Positions 1 through 6,492 of a stretch of DNA of 60,039 nucleotides are shown one piece after another. Below the pieces are notes generated by a model. That model was not told where the DNA came from. It ran no database searches and saw nothing but the letters and a program-made list of their open reading frames with translations. The stretch is from the NCBI RefSeq assembly GCF_000498955.2, contig NZ_AYGX02000017.1, positions 1 through 60,039 on the forward strand. Reading direction: 5' to 3'. A program made the position numbers and the translations under genes. Source of the DNA: Lactiplantibacillus fabifermentans DSM 21115. GTDB lineage: Bacteria; Bacillota; Bacilli; Lactobacillales; Lactobacillaceae. Positions within the stretch are counted from its first letter, which is position 1. Each line of letters opens with the position of its first letter.

Positions 1-2
1 CA

Positions 3-98
3 GGTTATGCTGAACAATTTGTCCAAAAATTCGGATTAAATTTGCAATCTACCAATATTATTATTAGTGAAGTCGATGAATTTATTCATGCCGTTTGA
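3..98 (+). CDS. C-terminal fragment of a probable phage holin (LL-H type)
   Basis: The frame is open from the contig edge and ends at TGA 96-98, giving 31 residues beginning GYAEQFVQKFGLNLQS. An amphipathic helix of the type AxxYAEQxxxKxGL, followed by an acidic tail, resembles the C-terminus of the LL-H/LLH family of lactobacillal phage holins; this is inference from a short fragment. The start of the gene lies outside the window. The next small ORF begins within its last codons, as is common in phage lysis cassettes. The first 53 bases recur inverted at the other contig end. Confidence 0.35.
   Translation, partial: GYAEQFVQKFGLNLQSTNIIISEVDEFIHAV
4..56. repeat. Left copy of 53-bp terminal inverted repeat
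   Basis: This 53-bp stretch is the exact reverse complement of the last 53 bases of the window (59987-60039). Here it lies inside an open reading frame that looks like a genuine protein C-terminus; at the right end it reads antisense and interrupts hom. The native location is therefore more likely here, and the right copy is the foreign one. See the matching entry and the findings. Confidence 0.95.
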
Positions 99-249
99 CA
101 GTTTTAGTTGGTGGCAACAAACGCCGGTATATCTTTTATCGACCTTTTTGGTTAGTTGGATATTTAAGTTGTTCGGAATGCCCATCGACCGATTATTTGC
201 TGATGATGACGATAAGAAGAAGCACCATCGCCGACATTGGCGAAAATAA
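76..249 (+). CDS. Small single-membrane-segment protein, probable prophage remnant
   Basis: This encodes 57 residues from ATG 76 (GTG 67 is an alternative). It overlaps the end of the preceding fragment by 23 nt. It has one hydrophobic segment (residues about 17-37, PVYLLSTFLVSWIFKLFGM) and an extremely charged tail (four Asp, then Lys/His/Arg-rich). Small one-segment proteins with a basic tail beside a holin-like gene suggest a role in phage lysis, but no family is recognised. It is followed about 80 nt downstream by a strong terminator that closes the unit. Confidence 0.5.
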   Translation: MNLFMPFDSFSWWQQTPVYLLSTFLVSWIFKLFGMPIDRLFADDDDKKKHHRRHWRK

Positions 250-326
250 GATGTGAGTAGCGATAATATTATCAACAACCCTAGCCGTCTCACAAAGTTT
301 AATAAATAGCAATATGAACGGAAAGT

Positions 327-356
327 AAGGACTTCTCATCTGGAGGTCCTTTTTTT
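327..356 (+). terminator. Rho-independent terminator after the prophage-like genes
   Basis: AAGGACTTC and GAGGTCCTT form a 9-bp stem (one G-U pair) with an 8-nt loop, followed directly by a T run. It closes the unit containing the small membrane protein and separates it from the MerR gene. Confidence 0.85.
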
Positions 357-477
357 ACAGTCATGATAATGCCAAACGGTTATTTAAATTTTTATATAAC
401 CGAACTAAAACCCCGAAAAAAGTCGGCGAATGCGGTAGAGTAATACTAACAATTAGTTAGTAGAAAGGACGATGACC

Positions 478-1011
478 ATGACGTATTCAATTGGTGAAGT
501 GGCGGAAAAATGTGGGGTGACGGTGCCGACGTTGCGCTTTTATGAAAAAGAAGGCTTACTGCCGGCGATTGCGCGCGATGCCGCGGGTCGCCGACAATTC
601 AGTGACCATGACTTAGAACTGGTTTTACAAATTGTGAACTTGAAACGGGCGGATGCGTCGTTGGATGAAATCGCGCATTTTTTGGACTTGTATACGGCCG
701 GTTCGGCAACTTTGCCAGCGCGGGCGGCTTTCTTTGCGCAACGGGCCGATGCCTTACAGGCGCAAGTGGAACGGCTACATATCACGCAAGTTTATGTGCA
801 ATACAAGCAATGGTATTACGACCAAGCCGAAGCGGTCGGTGGTGTTGAACATCTCGATGAGACCCAGCCAGAACTGACGCAACGGTTTGGGCATTATTTG
901 ACGCAGACGGGTCAAACGGCGGCGCGAGAGACGTTAACGGCGGTCTTAGCTAAGTATCCCGCTGGGTTGTGTGCGGTTGATTTGGACACATTGCTAGTGG
1001 CTGAGAACTAA
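478..1011 (+). CDS. MerR family transcriptional regulator
   Basis: This is a 177-residue one-component regulator. The N-terminal winged helix (YSIGEVAEKCGVTVPTLRFY, residues 2-21, then EKEGLLP) is the classic MerR DNA-binding start, followed by a dimerisation coiled coil (about 70-110). The C-terminal part has no metal-binding Cys cluster, so it belongs with the organic-signal or oxidative-stress type. ATG 478 is preferred over ATG 472 because the GAAAGGA ribosome site lies 8 nt upstream of 478 and only 2 nt upstream of 472. The downstream promoter with a 19-bp spacer is the likely target, making this the activator of the DJ-1/OYE genes. The inducing signal cannot be read from sequence. Confidence 0.9.
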   Translation: MTYSIGEVAEKCGVTVPTLRFYEKEGLLPAIARDAAGRRQFSDHDLELVLQIVNLKRADASLDEIAHFLDLYTAGSATLPARAAFFAQRADALQAQVERLHITQVYVQYKQWYYDQAEAVGGVEHLDETQPELTQRFGHYLTQTGQTAARETLTAVLAKYPAGLCAVDLDTLLVAEN

Positions 1012-1015
1012 ATTT

Positions 1016-1046
1016 TTGACCTCAACCCGCCTTTAGGTGCTACCTT
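1016..1046 (+). promoter_or_regulatory. MerR-type promoter with 19-bp spacer
   Basis: TTGACC (1016-1021) and TACCTT (1041-1046) are separated by exactly 19 bp, longer than the standard 17. A dyad ACCT...AGGT lies in the spacer region. Overlong spacers with a central dyad are the hallmark of promoters activated by MerR proteins through DNA distortion. The site begins just after the stop of the MerR gene and precedes the DJ-1 gene. Confidence 0.6.
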
Positions 1047-1074
1047 AAAACTATCAACTTTAAGGGAGCAATTT

Positions 1075-1758
1075 ATGATGACAAAAGTATTAGTAGTTGT
1101 AACTAATAATCATCGCTTCGGCGATCAAAAACGCGCCACGGGCTTATGGTTAAGTGAAAGTGTACATTTCCACGCGGTGATGGCCGCCCATCAAATCGAC
1201 GTCGACTATATGAGCCCGCGCGGCGGTTATGTGCCGTTAGACCCCGGTAGTTTAGCGGACATGGATGACACGACTTGGCAATTTTATGATGATGAAAAGT
1301 TCCGGAATCAGTACTTGGCTAAAACGTTAGCGCCCGCCGATGTTAATCCGGCCGACTATGCCGCCATTTATTTTGCGGGTGGTCATGGGGTGTTATGGGA
1401 CTTTCCGAACAATCCGGATTTAGCTAAAGTGGCCGATGCCATTCATCAAAATGGTGGGATTACGGCGGCGGTTTGCCACGGGGTTGTCGGCCTATTAGGC
1501 TTACACGCCACGGACGGTACCGAATTAATTGCCGGTAAACACGTCGCGGGCTTTTCAAATGAAGAAGAAGCCATCAATCAATTGACTGATGCGGTGCCAT
1601 TTTTGACGGAAGATGCACTGATTAAAGCTGGTGGTCAGTACACGAGTGCTCAAGCGTACACCGAACACGTTGTGGTGGACGGTAAGTTAGTGACTGGTCA
1701 AAATCCGCAATCGGCCAAAGGCGTCGCGGATGCAGTTGTTAAGTTGTTACAAGCCTAG
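1075..1758 (+). CDS. DJ-1/PfpI (class I glutamine amidotransferase-like) protein, Hsp31-like
   Basis: This 227-residue protein is of the ThiJ/PfpI superfamily, whose relatives act as glyoxalase III/chaperones or proteases on glycated or electrophile-damaged molecules. The nucleophile elbow AVCHG (Cys near residue 136) and the upstream FAGGHG motif (Glu/Asp-type support region) are visible. Length and the WDFPNN segment fit the Hsp31-like branch. Ribosome site TAAGGGAG precedes ATG 1075; ATG 1078 is also possible. It is followed 13 nt later by an Old Yellow Enzyme and preceded by a MerR-type promoter, so it probably serves detoxification of reactive carbonyls. The substrate is inferred, not shown. 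Confidence 0.85.
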   Translation: MMTKVLVVVTNNHRFGDQKRATGLWLSESVHFHAVMAAHQIDVDYMSPRGGYVPLDPGSLADMDDTTWQFYDDEKFRNQYLAKTLAPADVNPADYAAIYFAGGHGVLWDFPNNPDLAKVADAIHQNGGITAAVCHGVVGLLGLHATDGTELIAGKHVAGFSNEEEAINQLTDAVPFLTEDALIKAGGQYTSAQAYTEHVVVDGKLVTGQNPQSAKGVADAVVKLLQA

Positions 1759-1771
1759 GGAGGTCTTAATC

Positions 1772-2884
1772 ATGACTGAATTTACAGATGAGTTAACGTT
1801 AAAATCCGGCGTCACTTTAAAGAATCGGTTGATGATGTCGCCGATGACGACGCGGCAAAGTTTCTTTGACGGTCAAGTGACGACTGATGAAATTAACTAT
1901 TATGAACGTCGGGCGCATGGTGTTGGGGCGATTATTACCGGGGCTGCCAATGTCCAAGATGGTGGTAAAGGCTGGCCCGGTGAGTTGAGTATTGCGCATG
2001 ATACGATGATTCCGCGGTTACATGAGTTGGCGACCGCCATTCAAGGTGCCGGTGCTAAAGCTATCGTGCAAATCGTACATGCTGGACGGATGACGGATCA
2101 GGCGACCTTGAGTGGCGTTCAGACGGTTTCGGCGAGTGCTATTCCGGCAGCTCGACCGAATGCGGAAACGCCTCGTGCGATGACGGATACGGAAGTCCAA
2201 GCGACGATTACCGCGTTCGGTGAAGCGACGCGGCGGGCGATTCAAGCCGGTTTTGACGGGATTGAACTGCATGGTGCTAATACTTATTTGATTCAACAAT
2301 TCTTTTCACCGCACTCCAATCGGCGGACCGACAATTGGGGTGGTGACCGTGAAAAACGGACGCACTTCATTAAAGCCATGTTAGATAGTGTCTTTGCGGC
2401 GGTGCGTCAATATGCCGACCGTCCTTTTATTGTAGGATATCGGGTCTCCCCGGAAGAGTTTGAAACCCCTGGGATTCGCTTTGCTGACACGTTGTATTTG
2501 ATTGATGAATTAGCACAGTATGATTTGGATTATTTGCACGTGTCCCTTAATAACTATGACCGCGTGGCGCGCGCTGATGACTATCAAGCGCAATCAATTT
2601 TGGCGTACGTTAAGGATTATGTTAATGGCCGGTTACCGGTGATGGGCGTCGGGCAAGTCCGCAATCGCGCCGATGTGACGAATGTGTTGGCCCATGCCGA
2701 CTTAGTGGCGGTCGGTGAACAGCTTTTATTTGACCCAGATTTTGCTAATAAACTAATGACGGGCCGTGATGCGGAGGTCTTGACGGGTACTTTTGAACAG
2801 TTATTTGCGCAACAACGTGATCAATTTAGTTTACCACTAGCTGATTTTTTGGCGGCACGTTATCAATCAACGCCGAACATATAG
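1772..2884 (+). CDS. NADH-dependent flavin oxidoreductase, Old Yellow Enzyme family
   Basis: This 370-residue FMN TIM-barrel enzyme likely reduces activated C=C bonds (enones, quinones). Visible family features are LKNRLMMSPMTT near the N-terminus (FMN site), IVQIVHAGR, the substrate-binding pair in IELHGANTYLIQQFFSP (His and Asn around residue 168-171), NRRTDNWGG, and the late phosphate-binding region GVGQVRNRADV. ATG 1772 is chosen because AGGGAGG (1757-1763) sits at the right distance; the frame also runs upstream to 1730, which would overlap the previous gene. It is the second gene of a two-gene unit behind the MerR-type promoter and ends before a strong terminator at 2997. Confidence 0.93.
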   Translation: MTEFTDELTLKSGVTLKNRLMMSPMTTRQSFFDGQVTTDEINYYERRAHGVGAIITGAANVQDGGKGWPGELSIAHDTMIPRLHELATAIQGAGAKAIVQIVHAGRMTDQATLSGVQTVSASAIPAARPNAETPRAMTDTEVQATITAFGEATRRAIQAGFDGIELHGANTYLIQQFFSPHSNRRTDNWGGDREKRTHFIKAMLDSVFAAVRQYADRPFIVGYRVSPEEFETPGIRFADTLYLIDELAQYDLDYLHVSLNNYDRVARADDYQAQSILAYVKDYVNGRLPVMGVGQVRNRADVTNVLAHADLVAVGEQLLFDPDFANKLMTGRDAEVLTGTFEQLFAQQRDQFSLPLADFLAARYQSTPNI

Positions 2885-2996
2885 CCATTGCGATACCGAT
2901 AGTGTGTTGACGTAACCTTGTAATACTGAGGGTGACCATCTGCGATTGATGCTTGTTGGCTAACTAGCAAGCCTGATTATCTTAATAATGACCTAA

Positions 2997-3044
2997 AATA
3001 CTGCGCGCTAACAACGATAATTTCGTTAGCATGCAGTATTTTTT
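2997..3044 (+). terminator. Rho-independent terminator after the flavin oxidoreductase gene
   Basis: AATACTGC/GCAGTATT plus an inner GCTAAC/GTTAGC form one long hairpin followed by a T run. It lies about 110 nt after the stop of the flavin enzyme. The A-run on the other side means it could also act on the minus strand. Confidence 0.85.
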
Positions 3045-3060
3045 CGCGCTTGAGTTTTAT

Positions 3061-3193
3061 ACCAAACTTTGTCAAGGCCAAGTTTGGTTTAAAAACTTTC
3101 CAAATGAACCTAAAAAGTAGGCTCGAACCCGTGACTAGCAGTATTGTACAAGTGGCTTAAACAGTCGGATTTTATGACTGCCGAACCACTTGT
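3061..3193 (+). other. Two hairpins in the upstream region of the adhesin gene
   Basis: The 340-bp gap before the adhesin holds the terminator above and two further dyads. At 3061-3088, ACCAAACTT pairs with AAGTTTGGT. At 3148-3193, ACAAGTGG pairs with CCACTTGT around an inner CAGTC/GACTG pair. The second ends about 20 nt before the ribosome site of the adhesin and would form a stable 5' leader hairpin if transcribed. No clear promoter was recognised between them. Function is unknown: an mRNA-stability element or a protein operator are both possible. Confidence 0.45.
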
Positions 3194-3226
3194 CTGTTGC
3201 TTTAGTTATACGAGGGGGTGAATGCC

Positions 3227-6200
3227 ATGCGGTCAAAATTGTTTGCAGTCGTCTTAGGTCTGTTGACAGTTTTACTGCTAGTCATGACCGGCGCCAAGAC
3301 GGCTCGTGCAGATGCAATTGATAGTGTTGGTCTGAGTGGTAGTGAAGCCACGGTTACAGATCGTTATGGCAATGTAATTAAAGATCCAAGTACGTTGAGT
3401 AAATGGGAAGATTACGATATTAATTATCAGTGGTCAATTGAAGATGGGACACCAATTGCTGATGGCGATACGACCACGGTTCATTTGCCAGATGGGGCGG
3501 TGGCTGCCAATGATTTGAGCTTTCCAATGAAGGATTCGGATGGCTTTGTGATTGGGACCTTCACCATCAAAGCCGGTGAGACCAGTGGGGTTATTACATT
3601 TAACGACAAGTTGGCATCATCCGGGACTAACCGACACGGGACGTTACAATTTTATGTTAGAGGGACCGCAATCGATACGAATGTCAACTTAGATTGGAAG
3701 CTGAATAAGGTTGGCTGGATTGGTGGGTATGATGACCATGGTAATCCGACGACGTTAACTTGGAACATGGCGTTCAATCCACAAGGTAAAAATTTAGGCC
3801 GGGTCGTCGTCACTGACCAACTCGGACCGAATCAGACCTTTATTCCCACTTCGGTGAATGCTGAAGCTGGCAGTTATAACGAAGCTGGCATGTTTATCGG
3901 TGATGGGACGAAGTTGCAGCCAACTGTGACCGTTAATGGCTCCCAAATTACATTTGTGTTTGATAACGTGCAAACTGCGGTCAATATGACGTATCAAAGT
4001 AAGTTGACTAAGGTTGGTGATAACGGTGACACCTGGAGCAACAATGCGACGTTAGATGGTGTTACCGTTGGCGGCCGCATTACGTGGGGCGGCAGTGGGA
4101 CCGGTGATGGTGATGCTGGTGATTTAGGTAGTGTCATCTTAATGAAAACCGCCGGCGATACTGGCCAGTCCTTGAACGGCGCCGAGTATGAGTTGCAAGA
4201 TTCAGACGGGGTCGTCATTAAACCGACCTTGTCAACGACGAGTGCTGGCAGGATTTATGTGGCCGATTTAGCTCCAGGTAAGTATCAATTCGTTGAAGTT
4301 AAAGCGCCCGATGGCTATGAGTTAAATTCGACACCGATTCCGTTTACGATTGAATCCGGCGTGACGACACCAGTCAAGTTAAGCCAAAGTGATCCGCCAC
4401 TACCGGTCGCTAAAGGATCGGTAACGTTGACGAAGTTTGCGAAAGATTCAACGCAGACCTTGGCCGGCGCGGAATATGAGTTACGTGATGCCAGTGGTCA
4501 AACTTTAAAGACTGGGCTGACCACTGATGCGGCTGGGCAATTGACGGTTCACGATTTGACGCCGGGGGACTACCAGTTAGTCGAAACCAAAGCGCCAACC
4601 GGGTATCTGCTCAATGGCACCCCGGTCGCCGTAACGATTACGGCTGGCACGACTAGTACGGCAGTGCAGGTGACTCAGAGTGATGAACCAGAACCGGCTA
4701 AAGGAGCTGTGACGTTGACGAAGTTTGTTCAAGATTCAACGCAAACCTTGGCTGGCGCGGAATATGAGTTACAGACTGAAAATGGGCAAGTCCTCCAAAC
4801 TGGGTTAACGACGGATGCCAACGGTCAATTGACAGTGTCGGACTTAACTCCCGGTAAATATCAATTAGTTGAAACCAAGGCACCCAATGGTTATGACTTA
4901 AATACTGACCCGGTACTTTTTACGATTGTCGCCAATGCGACGAGTACGCCAGTACAAGTTAAGCAAAGTGATGTCGCAACCTTGGTCAAAGGGGCGGTTA
5001 CATTGACTAAGCTTGCCAGCGATACCGCTAAAACGCTAGCTGGAGCCACTTATGAGTTACAAACTGCCACCGGCTTAGTGCTGAAAACGAATTTGACGAC
5101 GGATGCGTCGGGACAATTGACGGTCACTGAGTTAACACCGGGTGATTATCAATTTGTCGAAACGCGGGCCCCGCATGGCTATGCAGTTGACGCGACGCCG
5201 ATAAAGTTTACCATCGCGGCGATGGCCACTGCGAAACCAGTGACGGTTACTCAGCATGATGAGCCATTGGTGCCGCCAACCGGTATGGTCACGTTAACAA
5301 AAGTCGCCGCCAACTCGCAGCAACCGTTATCCGGGGCAGTATATGAATTGCGTACCTTGAATGGCCAAGTGTTGCAAAGTGATTTAACGACTAATGCGCA
5401 AGGCCAGCTGGTCATTAAGGAATTACCAGTGGGAACTTATCAGCTGATAGAAGTTAAGGCTCCGCATGGTTACGAGTTGAACTTGCAACCGTTAACCTTT
5501 GAGATTCCGGCAACGGACGCCGCGGTCGAGCTGACGATGACCCAAGTTGATGCGGCAACCCCGTTACCAGCACTGGGCCAAGTTATTTTGGCTAAAACGG
5601 CGGCCGAAACGCAACATCGGTTAGCCGGTGCGCAGTACGCCTTACAAACGGTGAGCGGCCAAGTGATTAAGACCGATTTAACCACTGACGCTTCCGGCAC
5701 GTTAACCGTGACAGGTTTAGCGGCAGGGCAGTATCAATTTGTGGAAACCAAAGCGCCGGCGGGTTATACCCTTAATCCGACGCCGTTACCGTTTACGATT
5801 ACCGTTGGTGAAATGACACCGGTACAAGTGGCGGCAATCGATACGACGACTGCCGTAACGCCACCGCTACCACCAATTACACCACCGCTACCACCAATTG
5901 TGCCGCCAGTAACGCCACCAACTGGGCCACTAGTACCGCCAATTAAACCAGTCGTACCGGGGTTACCGAGCGTGCCGCCAAGTACGTCAGTAGTTCCCAA
6001 TGAACCACAACCGGTACCACCCGTTAGTCCGCAATTGCAGCTAATACCAAGTTGGCCGTCACTGCCGACTAATTCGACAACTACGGGGCAACCAGGCGTA
6101 CCAGGAAGACCATCAGCCGGATCAGCGCTTACTAATAATTCGACTAATGGCAATTTACCGGCGACCGGTGAACGGCGCTCATCGTTAGTTTGGTTAGGCT

Positions 6201-6262
6201 TATTGTTAGGCGTTATGAGTTTGTTAGCTTGGGCTGGTTGGCGGCGATTCCGCACTAAGTAG
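3227..6262 (+). CDS. LPXTG-anchored SpaA/CnaB-repeat adhesin
   Basis: This 1011-residue surface protein is probably a collagen- or matrix-binding adhesin. It has a signal peptide (residues 1-28, cleavage after ARA), an N-terminal adhesin region (about 30-295) resembling the SDR-like/collagen-binding fold, then six CnaB/SpaA-type repeats starting near residues 300, 396, 491, 588, 684 and 783. Each has a TLTK-type lysine strand, AGAxYEL and a VETKAPxGY-type glutamate strand, the residues that form intramolecular isopeptide bonds. A Pro-rich wall-spanning stretch (about 878-945) precedes LPATGE (residue 977), a hydrophobic helix and a basic tail. ATG 3227 is preferred over GTG 3218 because GAGGGGG lies just upstream of it. 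It stands alone, with no sortase or pilin genes nearby, so a monomeric adhesin is more likely than a pilus. Confidence 0.93.
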   Translation: MRSKLFAVVLGLLTVLLLVMTGAKTARADAIDSVGLSGSEATVTDRYGNVIKDPSTLSKWEDYDINYQWSIEDGTPIADGDTTTVHLPDGAVAANDLSFPMKDSDGFVIGTFTIKAGETSGVITFNDKLASSGTNRHGTLQFYVRGTAIDTNVNLDWKLNKVGWIGGYDDHGNPTTLTWNMAFNPQGKNLGRVVVTDQLGPNQTFIPTSVNAEAGSYNEAGMFIGDGTKLQPTVTVNGSQITFVFDNVQTAVNMTYQSKLTKVGDNGDTWSNNATLDGVTVGGRITWGGSGTGDGDAGDLGSVILMKTAGDTGQSLNGAEYELQDSDGVVIKPTLSTTSAGRIYVADLAPGKYQFVEVKAPDGYELNSTPIPFTIESGVTTPVKLSQSDPPLPVAKGSVTLTKFAKDSTQTLAGAEYELRDASGQTLKTGLTTDAAGQLTVHDLTPGDYQLVETKAPTGYLLNGTPVAVTITAGTTSTAVQVTQSDEPEPAKGAVTLTKFVQDSTQTLAGAEYELQTENGQVLQTGLTTDANGQLTVSDLTPGKYQLVETKAPNGYDLNTDPVLFTIVANATSTPVQVKQSDVATLVKGAVTLTKLASDTAKTLAGATYELQTATGLVLKTNLTTDASGQLTVTELTPGDYQFVETRAPHGYAVDATPIKFTIAAMATAKPVTVTQHDEPLVPPTGMVTLTKVAANSQQPLSGAVYELRTLNGQVLQSDLTTNAQGQLVIKELPVGTYQLIEVKAPHGYELNLQPLTFEIPATDAAVELTMTQVDAATPLPALGQVILAKTAAETQHRLAGAQYALQTVSGQVIKTDLTTDASGTLTVTGLAAGQYQFVETKAPAGYTLNPTPLPFTITVGEMTPVQVAAIDTTTAVTPPLPPITPPLPPIVPPVTPPTGPLVPPIKPVVPGLPSVPPSTSVVPNEPQPVPPVSPQLQLIPSWPSLPTNSTTTGQPGVPGRPSAGSALTNNSTNGNLPATGERRSSLVWLGLLLGVMSLLAWAGWRRFRTK

Positions 6263-6372
6263 TCCAGTAAGAATATCATTCAAAAAAGTCATTGAATCAC
6301 GGCTAAAAGGGTGCCAATGTTGACGATCACATTTGCATTGGGTGCCGGAATGTCAGCATTTAATGACGGAAT

Positions 6373-6427
6373 AAGCACGACCAAGGAGTCGCCACTATTT
6401 GTTAGTGACGACTTTTTGATCGTGCTT
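6373..6427 (+). terminator. Large hairpin terminator after the adhesin gene
   Basis: AGTCGCCACTA pairs with TAGTGACGACT, followed by TTTTT, all enclosed by an outer AAGCACGA/TCGTGCTT pair. It sits between the convergent adhesin and MMPL genes and may terminate both. A second dyad (GTGCCAATG...CATTGGGTGC) lies about 60 bp upstream. Confidence 0.7.
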
Positions 6428-6492
6428 AAATGATCGGTGTTATCAGTGGTAAGTCAGCTACCATAAGTTTTTTCATAGATGTGATGGCGCCA

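Noticed and set aside
4-56. Terminal inverted repeat as the ends of an insertion sequence
   Set aside because: The bases resemble IS30 ends slightly (GCAAATT and TTAATCCGAA occur in both), but spacing differs from the complete IS30 at 32285-33319. The left copy reads as an open protein frame that continues past the repeat, so a chimeric join is the better explanation.
3227-6262. Sortase-assembled pilus operon
   Set aside because: Although the protein has SpaA-like repeats, there is no class C sortase, no second pilin and no pilin motif in the neighbourhood; a single anchored adhesin is simpler.
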